From: Bacteroidota bacterium
GTDB taxonomy: Bacteria > Bacteroidota > Ignavibacteria > Palsa-1295
Assembly: GCA_030706385.1 (NCBI GenBank)
Contig: JAUZOQ010000012.1
Location: 1 to 50,885, forward strand
Length of the DNA: 50,885 bases
Reading direction: 5' to 3'
The notes beneath the pieces were generated by a model. The model did no database searches. It was given only the letters and a program-made list of their open reading frames with translations, and was not told the DNA's origin. The position numbers were made by a program, and so were the translations under genes. Shown one piece after another: positions 34,309 through 42,770 of the stretch. Each line of letters opens with the position of its first letter. Position 1 is the first letter of the stretch.

Positions 34309-35388
34309 TTATTGCTGAATTTTTACATGAGATCCATCTTTCAATTGCGGCTGACCAAATGTCACGACCGTTTCTCCTTGATTGAGTCCTTCGACGATTT
34401 CCGCGCGATCGGTTGATGTCGTTCCAATCTTCACACCGCGAAGGTGTGCAATTCCTTTGTCATCTACTGCGAATACTTGAGTGCGTGTTCCGTTATTGAT
34501 AACGGCAGTTGCCGGAACCGACGGCACGTTGCGCGCTGCTTCGCGTTCGATCTCCGCTCGGGCGAACATTCCGCTTTTGAGCAGCCTGTCATTGTTGGGG
34601 ATCTCGACCTCCACAGTGTATGAGCGCGCCATATCTGCTTTGCTGGAGATCGTTGAAATTACTCCGGCAAATTCTTGACCTGGCATTGCGTCCACAGATA
34701 CCTTTACTTTATCTCCAACTTTGATGAGGGGTACGTCCAGTTCTCCGACTCCGATGCGCAATTTCATCTTTGAGTCGTCGACGATCGTGGCTACCTTCGT
34801 ACCGGGGCTCAGCAATTCGCCCTGATTGACATATCGAACGGCGACAATTCCGGGGAATGGAGATTTGACGATCGCATCAGACAATTGTCGTTTGGCAAGC
34901 GACTCACCGGATTGTGCAGCCTTCAGAGAAGCATCTGCACTCTTAACTTGAAGTTCAGCAAGTTCAATCTGGCTCTTCGTCACAACGCTGGACTTGATCA
35001 ACTCCTGCATTCTTCCGAGATCGATCTTCGCTTTTTCGAGAGCTGCCTCTGCAGTAAGACGCTGGGCTTCGGCCTGTTGCACAGCGATAGCCTTCAATTC
35101 GTTATCAACGACGACAAGGGCTGAGCCTTGTCCAACGCGTGAGCCATTGTTCACTGAGACATTGAGTATGCGCCCCTGCGTTTCGCTGTTGACATTCGCT
35201 TCGCGAATGCCTTCAAGTGTTCCATTAGCTTTAAATGTTGCCGTCATCGGTGCGAGTGCAACTGTTCCTGTTCTGACGGTGAAAATATCCTCCGGCTTTT
35301 GTCCGTTGCCTGCTCCATCGGTCTTGCTGCAGGAAGAAAGTGAAGCCATAGAAATGGCGATGATCGAGTAGAAAAGAAATTGTTTCAT
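34309..35388 (-). CDS. RND efflux periplasmic adaptor lipoprotein, AcrA/HlyD family
   Basis: Membrane fusion protein linking the RND pump to the TolC-like channel. The 359-residue protein has a lipoprotein signal (MKQFLFYSIIAISMASLSSC, lipobox LSSC at Cys20). It continues with the first beta-strand region (FKANGTLEGIREANVNSETQGRI), the lipoyl half motif VNNGSRVGQGSALVVVD, an alpha-hairpin of about residues 95-165 rich in Ala/Gln/Lys, the second lipoyl half and beta-barrel (IVKSPFPGIVAVRYVNQGELL; IVDDSKMKLRIGV) and a C-terminal membrane-proximal domain (IVEGLNQGETVVTFG). The order is typical of the RND type. Gaps of 41 bp before it and 65 bp after it fit one operon. Confidence 0.94.
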   Translation of the reverse strand: MKQFLFYSIIAISMASLSSCSKTDGAGNGQKPEDIFTVRTGTVALAPMTATFKANGTLEGIREANVNSETQGRILNVSVNNGSRVGQGSALVVVDNELKAIAVQQAEAQRLTAEAALEKAKIDLGRMQELIKSSVVTKSQIELAELQVKSADASLKAAQSGESLAKRQLSDAIVKSPFPGIVAVRYVNQGELLSPGTKVATIVDDSKMKLRIGVGELDVPLIKVGDKVKVSVDAMPGQEFAGVISTISSKADMARSYTVEVEIPNNDRLLKSGMFARAEIEREAARNVPSVPATAVINNGTRTQVFAVDDKGIAHLRGVKIGTTSTDRAEIVEGLNQGETVVTFGQPQLKDGSHVKIQQ

Positions 35389-35429
35389 GATGTAGTTTGG
35401 GTAGAAAAAATTGAGTTAGAAATAATGTA

Positions 35430-36785
35430 TTATCGAGTGCCCAGCGCTTTTCTGTATTTAGCATCGGCGATCAAGACATCATAGGTCGTAGTCGATAGGT
35501 TTGCCTTTGCATTTGCAAGTGTGGTCTGCGCGTCCAGCAAAGTTATAAGCGGAGTCGTGCCGTTGTCGTACTGTAGTTTTGTGATGCGGTAATTTTCTTC
35601 AGCGCTGGCAATTTGCTTCTTAGCGATGCCAAGGCGTTCAGTTGCATTAACTTTCTCCAATCGCGCATTCTCGATCTCCAAGCGAACACTATTGAATGCC
35701 GATTCTGCCCTGAAGCGAAGTTCTTCGATCTGAGCCTCAGTTTCCTGCATTTTCGCATTCGTACCGAACCCGGAAAAGAGATTCCATTTGAGCTGCACTC
35801 CGCCGACGAAAAGATCAGCATCCGGTGAGAACTGGAGTTTTGTTTCCATCCATCCATAACTTGCGAAGAGCGCGACGTTCGGAAGATAATCTGAGAAATT
35901 CATTCTTGCCGTTGCTCCAAGAGCATCACCAGTACGCAGGATCTGAAGCAGTTCCGGACGATTCTCAAATGCACGGTCCTCATCTTCGTGAAGAGGCGGA
36001 AGCGTCAGAGAGCTTGTACCATCGGTATTCTTCGATGCCAATTCCTGGCTTGCTCCGGCGATGGAAGCGATCTCGGAAGGCGATGGGGTTTCGATGGGAG
36101 CGTCGTAATCTCTCTTGAGCAAATTATTAAAATGTGTTTTAGCAAGTGTTGCCATGTTCTCTGCCGAGAGCACATCTCCTTGTGCAGCCGCAACACCAAC
36201 GTCGGCGCGTAGCACATCATTTTTTGGAACCCTGTCATTAGCAAAGAGCGCATTCGAAACTTTCAGGTTTTCTTCTGCAAGGGCAAGAGCGTTCTTTCTG
36301 ATCGAAACGAGTTCGTTTGCTTTCGAATAGTTGTAATAGGCCTCGCTTACTTCATAAATTGTCGAAAGCTCCTTTGCCGATACTTCTGCCGTTGATGCAT
36401 CGCGGTAAGATTTCGAAACGGACATTCCCTGCCAAATTCCAAAGTTTGCGATGGGCCAGCTCACTGTGAATTCATTGTCCCAAGGGACGATCCCAAGCGC
36501 TGCTGTATTGAATTTGCCGACACTTGGGATATCCAGTACGCGGCCGCCGGAGTACTGCGAAAATTTCGAAGTGAAGTCCAACCTAGGATAAAGGTATGAT
36601 GAAGCTTCTTTTACCTGTGCATCGATATTTTTCCAACGAGCGCGGCTTGCATTGACGTCGGGGTTATGGGCCAGCGCTGTTTCTATGTAGCCAGGCAATG
36701 GTTGTGGCATCGGAGCTGTCTGCGAATAGCCATGTGAAGCTCCAAGGAGTAATCCAAGCGATAGTAGACGGAGAAGGCGTTTCAT
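35430..36785 (-). CDS. TolC-family outer-membrane efflux channel
   Basis: Outer-membrane exit duct of the efflux pump. The 451-residue protein has a signal peptide (MKRLLRLLSLGLLLGASHGYS) and two OEP repeats, each with long helices and a beta-barrel segment. Examples are PGYIETALAHNPDVNASRARW and ASSYLYPRLDFTSKFSQYSG at the N terminus, then NRPELLQILRTGDALGATARMN, YLPNVALFASYGWM and FVGGVQLKWNLFSGFGTNAK in the second half, with the closing helix KLQYDNGTTPLITLLDAQTTLANAK. It is the second gene of the efflux operon, 27 bp after tetR. Confidence 0.93.
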   Translation of the reverse strand: MKRLLRLLSLGLLLGASHGYSQTAPMPQPLPGYIETALAHNPDVNASRARWKNIDAQVKEASSYLYPRLDFTSKFSQYSGGRVLDIPSVGKFNTAALGIVPWDNEFTVSWPIANFGIWQGMSVSKSYRDASTAEVSAKELSTIYEVSEAYYNYSKANELVSIRKNALALAEENLKVSNALFANDRVPKNDVLRADVGVAAAQGDVLSAENMATLAKTHFNNLLKRDYDAPIETPSPSEIASIAGASQELASKNTDGTSSLTLPPLHEDEDRAFENRPELLQILRTGDALGATARMNFSDYLPNVALFASYGWMETKLQFSPDADLFVGGVQLKWNLFSGFGTNAKMQETEAQIEELRFRAESAFNSVRLEIENARLEKVNATERLGIAKKQIASAEENYRITKLQYDNGTTPLITLLDAQTTLANAKANLSTTTYDVLIADAKYRKALGTR

Positions 36786-36812
36786 ATCAATTGATGGTGG
36801 TTATGTATGAAT

Positions 36813-37601
36813 TCAAGATATTATTTTCTCATTTAAATCGGCGTTTACATTCATGTCGTCGAGTGCAGTACCCGGACTTATTCCGAGCTCGGCCATTGAA
36901 GGAAAGTAGATCGGCTGAAGATATTTTGCCCCTTCCGGTGTGACAATATGAGACATCAGAATTCCGAGAGATAGATCATATACCTTCCGAAAATCCATAG
37001 AGCAGAAGTTGAAGGCCTGCTTTTGAATCGCAATGCTTCCTTTTCGCTGATTCTCTTGTACTTTCTCATACATCCGGAGAACAGACATCGAGTTCAGCCA
37101 GGAAAGGAGGGACGATGAGAAGCTATCGACTTCGGCCTTGATTGTTCCTTCCGCTTTACCTTCTTCGATCGTACCAATGAGTAATCTCCAGACCCAATTA
37201 TTTTGCTCATTCATCTCTGCCAGAAGTTCATCGGAGATTTGGTCACGCATCGGGAAATCGGCATTGCACATCATGCCGAAATGGAAAGGATGCTCAGCGG
37301 CAAAACTCCAATAGGCATCACCAATTGCCATGATCTTCTTAATCCCAAGATTTTCCTTTTCTACAGCTTTTGCAAATCCCTCATTCATCATTTCAATAGC
37401 CCGGAGCATGATTCCGACCTGCAGTTCTTCCTTATTTCTGTAGTAGAGATAGATCGTCCCTTTAGCCAGCTCGGCGTCTCGGGCAATATCATCCATTGTC
37501 GATTGTTGAATGCCCTTTGCTTGAAAAACCCGTTCTGTTGCATCCAGAATCTGGTTTCTTCGAGCTTCTTTTTCACGTTCTTTCCTCTCAATAATACCCA
37601 T
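36813..37601 (-). CDS. TetR/AcrR-family transcriptional regulator of the efflux operon
   Basis: A 262-residue regulator, somewhat longer than most TetR proteins. The N-terminal helix-turn-helix is residues 16-62 (RRNQILDATERVFQAKG, then TMDDIARDAELAKGTIYLYYRNKEEL). The rest is a helical ligand-binding domain. It is the first gene of the operon and its promoter region holds a perfect 17-bp palindrome of TetR type at 37670-37686, so it probably represses its own operon and is released by a ligand that the pump exports. ATG 37601 fits the family start. The inducer cannot be inferred. Confidence 0.92.
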   Translation of the reverse strand: MGIIERKEREKEARRNQILDATERVFQAKGIQQSTMDDIARDAELAKGTIYLYYRNKEELQVGIMLRAIEMMNEGFAKAVEKENLGIKKIMAIGDAYWSFAAEHPFHFGMMCNADFPMRDQISDELLAEMNEQNNWVWRLLIGTIEEGKAEGTIKAEVDSFSSSLLSWLNSMSVLRMYEKVQENQRKGSIAIQKQAFNFCSMDFRKVYDLSLGILMSHIVTPEGAKYLQPIYFPSMAELGISPGTALDDMNVNADLNEKIIS

Positions 37602-37669
37602 AAGTCTCTTATAATTATCAATTACAGACTAATTACGGAGCAGAGCCGATAATGTTTCATCATATAATG

Positions 37670-37686
37670 ACTGACTGTCAGTCAGT
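37670..37686. promoter_or_regulatory. Palindromic TetR-type operator upstream of the efflux operon
   Basis: ACTGACTGTCAGTCAGT is a perfect palindrome (8-bp arms around a central T), 69 bp upstream of the tetR start. The ACTGAC/GTCAGT half-sites are the common operator form of TetR/AcrR proteins. Binding here would cover the promoter of tetR-tolC-acrA-acrB, and possibly the divergent DUF3108 gene. Confidence 0.85.
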
Positions 37687-37852
37687 GTATGTATGCAAAT
37701 ATACGATGACATTTCTTTCTCCATTCAAATTCGATATTCCGGTTCAGATTGCCCTCACGGAACATTTAGACTAAATCTCACGTAGGATATTGATCCCTTA
37801 GGACAATCCGCTAATAATCACATTTAATAATTCCGAAGATACTTACGAGTAA

Positions 37853-38659
37853 ATGATCTTTTCTAAGACCTTTCCAAATATTTTTCCGTCAGTCAAGCGA
37901 CGCACAGTAGTAATATTTCTCATCAGTTTTCTCTTTATCGGTCCGATCGGAGAAGCATTTGGACAAAAGAAGAATGCTGTATTCCAAACCGGAGAGCGCC
38001 TAACGTACAAAGTGAAGTTCGGCTTTGTCAAACTTGGGACGCTCATCATGGAAACCGGAGCCCCAGCGGCCGGAAATCGTGTCAATGCCCGGATGAAATT
38101 TTGGACAGCACAGGTACCTTTTCTTGATTCGAAAGATGTTGTCGATGATATCATTGATACCAGCGCCGTCTGCCTGATGCGATTCGAAGAGCATGGTCAC
38201 GACGGCAGTAAGAAAATGGAACGAACGTTTACCTACGACCCGGTGAAGCGAGAGATCTCATACTCAGACGCAACAGTCCAGAATAGGATCATCTCAGACG
38301 TGCGTCCATTTAGTGACGCCGTCGCACTCTTCTTCAATCTACGAGCCTGGAATGGCTCCGGTGGAAAATATTTCTTTCCGTTGCGAGGCCATGAAGGTGA
38401 AAAAATTGTGAACTGCTATTTTTCGAAGAACGAAAAAGAACAGGAATGCCCTGCCTTTGAAGACAAGGAAATCCAGACGTATGTTGTCGAAGGTCGTGCC
38501 GAGATGGGCGATAGCGCACCGCTTGGAGCAAGCGGAAAATTTACTGCCTTCATCACGAAGGATGAGGCATCAATTCCGATCAGGATTGACATGAAAATCG
38601 CTATCGGATCGATCAGCCTCATACTCGATAAGGTTGAGCGAACCGGCTGGCAACCGTGA
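37853..38659 (+). CDS. Exported DUF3108-domain protein
   Basis: A 268-residue exported protein. The N terminus has a hydrophobic signal (TVVIFLISFLFIGPIGEAFG) ahead of QKKNAVF. The DUF3108 pattern is clear: GERLTYKVKFGFVKLGTLIMETG, then AQVPFLDSKDVVDDIID, EEHGHDGSKKMERTFTYDPVKREI, and at the end FTAFITKDEASIPIRIDMKIAIGSISLILDKVE. Members are predicted periplasmic beta-barrel or lipocalin-like proteins with no known activity. ATG 37853 is used. It is divergent from the efflux operon and convergent with the next gene. The TetR operator lies 167 bp upstream, so joint control is possible but not shown. Confidence 0.83.
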   Translation: MIFSKTFPNIFPSVKRRTVVIFLISFLFIGPIGEAFGQKKNAVFQTGERLTYKVKFGFVKLGTLIMETGAPAAGNRVNARMKFWTAQVPFLDSKDVVDDIIDTSAVCLMRFEEHGHDGSKKMERTFTYDPVKREISYSDATVQNRIISDVRPFSDAVALFFNLRAWNGSGGKYFFPLRGHEGEKIVNCYFSKNEKEQECPAFEDKEIQTYVVEGRAEMGDSAPLGASGKFTAFITKDEASIPIRIDMKIAIGSISLILDKVERTGWQP

Positions 38660-38721
38660 TGATCAATGAGATGTCAATGAACAAGTAACTCCTAATTCGG
38701 TAGTATTTTCCGCTAACATAG

Positions 38722-39099
38722 TTATGAAGCGGCACTCTGGCTGCTTTCCGAATTCTTCTCCGGACCCGGGTAGCACCATTCATTCTTGATGTTTCTCTTC
38801 CAGGCCTCGCGTTCTTCCGGAGTCATCTTCATGAATTTTTCTTCCCAGCCTTGCCAGTTGCCCGCATTCCAATATTTTCCCCAATGACGATTCCTGCCAT
38901 GGCAGTGACGTTTGTGGCCACCATGGAATCCCCCAAAAAATATTTTGGATAGAAAGAGCAAGCCTAATGCCTGCCAGTAAGTAAGCACTGGGCCGTGGAA
39001 GAGATCCGGGATAAGTGCATTCCATAAGCTCATCGAAATAAATCCGAAGAGGAATAGGAATATTGCAAAAAATATGAGTCCTTTCAAAAATCTAAACAT
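38722..39099 (-). CDS. Small His/Trp-rich membrane protein encoded after an ECF sigma factor
   Basis: A 125-residue protein. Residues 5-28 (LKGLIFFAIFLFLFGFISMSL) and about 40-56 (YWQALGLLFLSKIFFG) are two hydrophobic helices. Residues 57-85 hold a His/Gly/Trp-rich stretch (GGFHGGHKRHCHGRNRHWGK, then NAGNWQGWEE) that could bind metal. The C-terminal segment (KFMKMTPEEREAWKRNIK) is basic and helical. Similar small proteins often follow ECF sigma genes in Bacteroidota. It starts 27 bp after the sigma stop, with a clear ribosome site. A role as an anti-sigma factor or metal-responsive sensor is only inference. Confidence 0.7.
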   Translation of the reverse strand: MFRFLKGLIFFAIFLFLFGFISMSLWNALIPDLFHGPVLTYWQALGLLFLSKIFFGGFHGGHKRHCHGRNRHWGKYWNAGNWQGWEEKFMKMTPEEREAWKRNIKNEWCYPGPEKNSESSQSAAS

Positions 39100-39106
39100 G
39101 GTATTC

Positions 39107-39113
39107 TCCTTTG
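39107..39113 (-). promoter_or_regulatory. Strong Shine-Dalgarno site (AAAGGAG)
   Basis: AAAGGAG on the minus strand, 7 nt before the ATG at 39099. Most genes in the window lack such a site, so this one marks the start of the small membrane protein and suggests efficient translation. Confidence 0.75.
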
Positions 39114-39126
39114 ATTGACTTTTTTG

Positions 39127-39705
39127 CTATGGAGTCTCTTGACTCGTCGTGTTGAAAATTTCTAATCTCTCGCGCAAGAACTTCACTGCATATCGTTTGC
39201 GCGAAAGTAGTGTATTTATTGGCGCTCCGGTAATTCGAGCTATTTCCTCGAAGGGAATTCCTTCGATCTCATGCATGATGAAGACGTCGCGCTGAGCTCC
39301 CGGCAGCTCGTCCAGAGCTTTCGCCATTGCCTCTCGGAATAGTTTTTGTTCCACGTATTCCTCAGGTGAAACAGAAAACTCATCTGCTAATTCATCAATA
39401 CCGTTCTCAGAGGAATCATCTGCATCAAATCTGCTAAATGATTGTGGCTTCTTCTTGCGGTACCAATCCGTAATTTTATTCCGCGCGACCGTGAAAAGCC
39501 ATGATGAAACCTGAGCAATAGGCTCTTCGGGGTCCGTTGCTTCGACGAATTGATAGAATACATCCTGCAAGATATCTTCTGCCTCTTCACTATCGCGTAC
39601 CCGTGAACGAATGAAGCGTAAGAGCTTATCCTTGGTAGATCGGACAGTCCGGTCAATGTTCTCGTCCAAAGTTCTCTGGTTCGTTATGGTAATTACTGCG
39701 TCCAC
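39127..39705 (-). CDS. ECF sigma-70 factor paired with a His-rich membrane protein
   Basis: A 192-residue ECF sigma factor. Region 2 spans about residues 24-95 (KDKLLRFIRSRVRDSEEAEDILQDVFYQFVEA, then WLFTVARNKITDWYRKKKP). Region 4 spans about 132-182 (ALDELPGAQRDVFIMHEIEGI, PFEEIARITGAPINTLLSRKRYAVKFLRE). The RNA polymerase-binding QDVFYQF and the region 2.4 sequence NKITDWYRKKK are typical. The start codon is GTG 39705; there is no ATG for the first 60 residues and no better upstream start. The small membrane gene follows directly. The group resembles heavy-metal or envelope-stress ECF factors, but that is not certain. Confidence 0.86.
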   Translation of the reverse strand: MDAVITITNQRTLDENIDRTVRSTKDKLLRFIRSRVRDSEEAEDILQDVFYQFVEATDPEEPIAQVSSWLFTVARNKITDWYRKKKPQSFSRFDADDSSENGIDELADEFSVSPEEYVEQKLFREAMAKALDELPGAQRDVFIMHEIEGIPFEEIARITGAPINTLLSRKRYAVKFLRERLEIFNTTSQETP

Positions 39706-39800
39706 TGTAAGCAGGTCTTCATACTGCTTAGGACGAATGATGTTGCAAAATATTGTAAGAAAAAAGGAAGGCCTTCAAATTATGCAGGTTGGGGAGATTG

Positions 39801-40571
39801 CTACCGTCCGTCTACAACAGGCACTGACTCTTCGTTTGTCAGGACAAACTTGCGGGAGGGTTTCTCGTAATTCCAGAATTTGATGGACTTTGCTGCATTA
39901 CTTTTATTCCAGGAGAGTTCGACATCTGCGGCCTGCAATCTCAGATGATCAGGATATTTTTCAAGTTTCACGGCTTGCCCGTAAAGGGCCTTAAGCGGGA
40001 AATCAACGAGGGCTTTCAGACGCGGCAGCATAGGGGTGAGATCGTTGATCGAGCAGGAACTCGGGTTACCCTCAGATCCCTTTCGCTCACGGAACGTAAA
40101 AACAGATGCAATGACAAATGGGCTGCTGCCGTTCTCTCCTTCTTTAATCAACACAACGGACTCTTTGCCGAATCCCCGGCTTTGAATTTCGTGGTAGGAA
40201 TCGGCATAATTCGATTGCCAGCATTTACTATGATGAAGCGGTGCAGGGTATCCGCCTGCTTCTATCCGAAAGATTGCAAGTTGGCAGACTTCCTGTTTCC
40301 ACGAACCCGTAAAGATCACGATCGCATATTTAGCACCATGTTGTTTAAGAACGTCGTAGGTGATTCGTTCTTCCGTGATCTTTCCAATTCCGCGAGCCGA
40401 GCGTCGCAACGTGCGAGCGGGGAAAAGCTCGCCGAGCGTCCGCTCCAGATTCTGCTCCTGGCGGATGGATAAAAGATGCGCAACTGAACCTATAGGTCGA
40501 ACAAATTCAATCGCTTGTGAGTAAGCAGACTGAGCGCAAAATAGCAGTAATATGGTGGCGATTCGAAGCAT
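39801..40571 (-). CDS. Exported protein of unknown function
   Basis: A 256-residue exported protein that I do not recognise. The signal peptide is clear (MLRIATILLLFCAQSAYSQ). The mature protein is mixed alpha/beta with no repeats: IEFVRPIGSVAHLLSIRQEQ, a TLGELFPARTLRRSARGIGKI region, YAIVIFTGSWKQEVCQLAIF, and a Lys/Leu-rich C-terminal half. Three cysteines in the mature part (QEVC, SKCW, SSCS) could form one disulfide. ATG 40571 is chosen over the adjacent GTG 40574. It has a well-formed Bacteroidota-type promoter just upstream, so it is likely a real, separately transcribed gene. Confidence 0.6.
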   Translation of the reverse strand: MLRIATILLLFCAQSAYSQAIEFVRPIGSVAHLLSIRQEQNLERTLGELFPARTLRRSARGIGKITEERITYDVLKQHGAKYAIVIFTGSWKQEVCQLAIFRIEAGGYPAPLHHSKCWQSNYADSYHEIQSRGFGKESVVLIKEGENGSSPFVIASVFTFRERKGSEGNPSSCSINDLTPMLPRLKALVDFPLKALYGQAVKLEKYPDHLRLQAADVELSWNKSNAAKSIKFWNYEKPSRKFVLTNEESVPVVDGR

Positions 40572-40587
40572 CACATCCTATGGCCAC

Positions 40588-40618
40588 CAAACATACGAAA
40601 TTCACGAAGGAAATCCAA
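40588..40618 (-). promoter_or_regulatory. Bacteroidota-type promoter (-33 TTG, 20 bp, -7 TATGTTTG)
   Basis: On the minus strand TATGTTTG (40588-40595) matches TAnnTTTG, and TTG (40616-40618) lies exactly 20 bp upstream, as in the Bacteroidota consensus. The gene starts 17 bp downstream of the -7 element, so the leader is short. This is the best-formed promoter in the window. Confidence 0.75.
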
Positions 40619-40657
40619 GTACTCAGATCGTTACAATTGTTGGGCGTGTAAATCGCT

Positions 40658-42667
40658 TTAATGTGATACGATCAACTTTCCCTCTGAAAATTTCCCGGCC
40701 TGTTCAGTTGAGTAATAATAAATGCCCGATGGAATACCTGAACAATCAAATGTGATTTCATTCTCGTTTATCCGTTCTATGGCAACATCGACTAATCGGC
40801 CAAGTCCATCCCGAAGGGAAAATTTCATATTCTTTTGCAGTTCAGAAGGATATCGCAGAGTGCCCAATGATGATACGGGATTCGGATACACCGAAGTAAC
40901 TACTGAATTAAGGTGAGAGTCGTCGACTTTCGAAACAGGACTCTTGAACCAGTTCAGAATTTTTCCGGTCATAAACGAAACGGTGGCCGGGTCTTGAATA
41001 TCGGAAAGTGGGAAAGTCAGGTAAGCGATCTTTCCAAAAGCCGATTCGATTGACATTCCGACGTTCGAACCACCTTGCTCAAGGACAAGCGGTTTCGAGA
41101 ATGTATCGGTTGGTACGAGTGGCTGCACAGGACGTTGGCTTAAACTGAACGCAGAAGGCAGTGTATCGGTAAAGACATTCCCCGGAACCACATTTCCTTT
41201 TGTCCATTGAGTGGGACCACTACCCGTAGGGATAGTCTGGAAGATCTTCTCGAAATTAACTGCGTATTTGTCCTTTGTCGTATCAACGATACTAGTACTA
41301 AAATATGTGAGGACGCTATTCGAATTGAAGATCAGTCTTCCGCCATGCAGCATATAGCTTCGTATGCTTTCGAGAGCAGTAGAATCCCCATAGTTCGCTC
41401 GTTGCACGTAAACTGTCCGGAAGTGCAAAAGATTATTGTTGAAAAGATCTCCGACTGCATCGTCATTCATGATCGCAGCATCGAGACCGAATTCCTTCCA
41501 TGTTACAATATCCGGATCCTGCGGATAAACGGATGCCGCCCAATTCTTGATGATGAGATCGCGTGAATCGTTACCTACCAGTGTTCCGGAAATATTTGCA
41601 ACGACGATTCCCGGATTCGTGCGGAGAAGGAGTGTAAAATCGCAAGATCCACGGAATGGTCCCAGCTTTTCCGAAATGAATGTTCCGGTTGCACTGGTAT
41701 GCGCGCGAAGAACAAAGGAAGGGTACTCCATGCCGTTAAGTTTCAGATCCCATTCCGAAGGTGCGTTATGAGTGAGTTGAGGAAAGATCGTCATATCGGA
41801 ATCCGTCATATTCCGTATTTGGAATTGACATGGCGTTGAGCCATTAAGGAAAAGAAAAGTGCTCACGCTTGGCCGCATGAACTGAACCTCCGGCACCGTC
41901 CAATTACATTGCAGGACCTCGCGTGTCGATTTGTTCTGAATTACAACCACACTTGCCAATCCATCCCGATCCCAATCCACGCCGATCTTTGAAGCAAAGC
42001 GGAAAGTCACAACCGTTTGCCCTTGCATTGCCAGAGCGAAGGGAAGTGCGTCTCTGATCTCGCCACTCTTCGGGTCGAGCGAGGGAAGAACGGTTCGCAC
42101 GATATTGGTATGAAAGGGGATGTGGTTTACATCGGGGATAGGGAATCTGTCGTTGTAACGCTCCGTCACGATGACACCGATCGCCAGTTGTGTAAGATCG
42201 ATCGCTGTATCGAGCTGGCGAACAGTTACATTAGCGATCACACTGTCGCCAATTACTTGCTGAGTAATATCGAGAATGAACGGAGAAGTTTTAGAGTATT
42301 CAGTCGAGATCCGGGCTCTAAGAGAATCAATTGGTAGTCCGGTCGGATCGAAATGTTTTCCCCCATTGAGAAAGATCTTTGGCACCGTATCGTTACCATA
42401 ATATTGGCTGCGCACAAGTGAGAGCGGATAATCCGTGTAGAAAGGATTTACCCCTCCGTTTGTGCCATAAGGCAAGTACCATTTCACAATACAAAAATGT
42501 CCGGGCGCCTCGCCTTCGAATTGATCGATGACTTTATCGCTGATCGCGCAGGCATCATTCGAACTCGACGTGAATTCCTCGACAAGAGTACGGCGTGTCG
42601 TGTGTAATTGAGCCAGCACCGCCTGGCTCGAAAAAAGGATGAGAAGCAGGATGAGAAGTTTTTTCAT
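40658..42667 (-). CDS. Omp28-like T9SS-secreted protein
   Basis: A 669-residue secreted protein. The signal peptide is MKKLLILLLILFSSQAVLA. Residues about 24-250 form an Omp28-type domain with a thioredoxin-like start (RRTLVEEFTSSSNDACAISD) and the typical PKIFLNGG segment. Where most relatives have a CxxC motif this one has NDAC (Asn37, Cys40), so it has lost one cysteine. A middle region of about 250-590 includes a second alpha/beta domain (KNWAASVYPQDPDIVTWKEFGLD, then ESIRSYMLHGGRLIFNSNSVL). The last 80 residues are a T9SS type A sorting domain (VTSVYPNPVSSLG, then SGIYYYSTEQAG). No catalytic function is visible. It is transcribed ahead of the 39801 gene, which has its own promoter. Confidence 0.8.
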   Translation of the reverse strand: MKKLLILLLILFSSQAVLAQLHTTRRTLVEEFTSSSNDACAISDKVIDQFEGEAPGHFCIVKWYLPYGTNGGVNPFYTDYPLSLVRSQYYGNDTVPKIFLNGGKHFDPTGLPIDSLRARISTEYSKTSPFILDITQQVIGDSVIANVTVRQLDTAIDLTQLAIGVIVTERYNDRFPIPDVNHIPFHTNIVRTVLPSLDPKSGEIRDALPFALAMQGQTVVTFRFASKIGVDWDRDGLASVVVIQNKSTREVLQCNWTVPEVQFMRPSVSTFLFLNGSTPCQFQIRNMTDSDMTIFPQLTHNAPSEWDLKLNGMEYPSFVLRAHTSATGTFISEKLGPFRGSCDFTLLLRTNPGIVVANISGTLVGNDSRDLIIKNWAASVYPQDPDIVTWKEFGLDAAIMNDDAVGDLFNNNLLHFRTVYVQRANYGDSTALESIRSYMLHGGRLIFNSNSVLTYFSTSIVDTTKDKYAVNFEKIFQTIPTGSGPTQWTKGNVVPGNVFTDTLPSAFSLSQRPVQPLVPTDTFSKPLVLEQGGSNVGMSIESAFGKIAYLTFPLSDIQDPATVSFMTGKILNWFKSPVSKVDDSHLNSVVTSVYPNPVSSLGTLRYPSELQKNMKFSLRDGLGRLVDVAIERINENEITFDCSGIPSGIYYYSTEQAGKFSEGKLIVSH

Positions 42668-42770
42668 GAGAATGGTAACAATACTTTATTTAAATAACTT
42701 CACGAAATGTAAAGTGTTACATCGATCGGTCGGCTGATTCGCGGTCCCTGGAAGTCTGAAAGCAGGTTCT

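Noticed and set aside
37663-37668. TATAAT on the plus strand as a -10 box for the DUF3108 gene
   Set aside because: 185 bp upstream of that gene and no -35 at proper spacing.
39770-39785. Palindrome near AAGGCCTT with a T run as a terminator
   Set aside because: The arms have no loop, so no stable hairpin of terminator type can form.
39945-40472. 175-codon plus-strand frame opposite the 39801 gene
   Set aside because: The minus-strand gene has a signal peptide and a promoter; the plus frame has neither.
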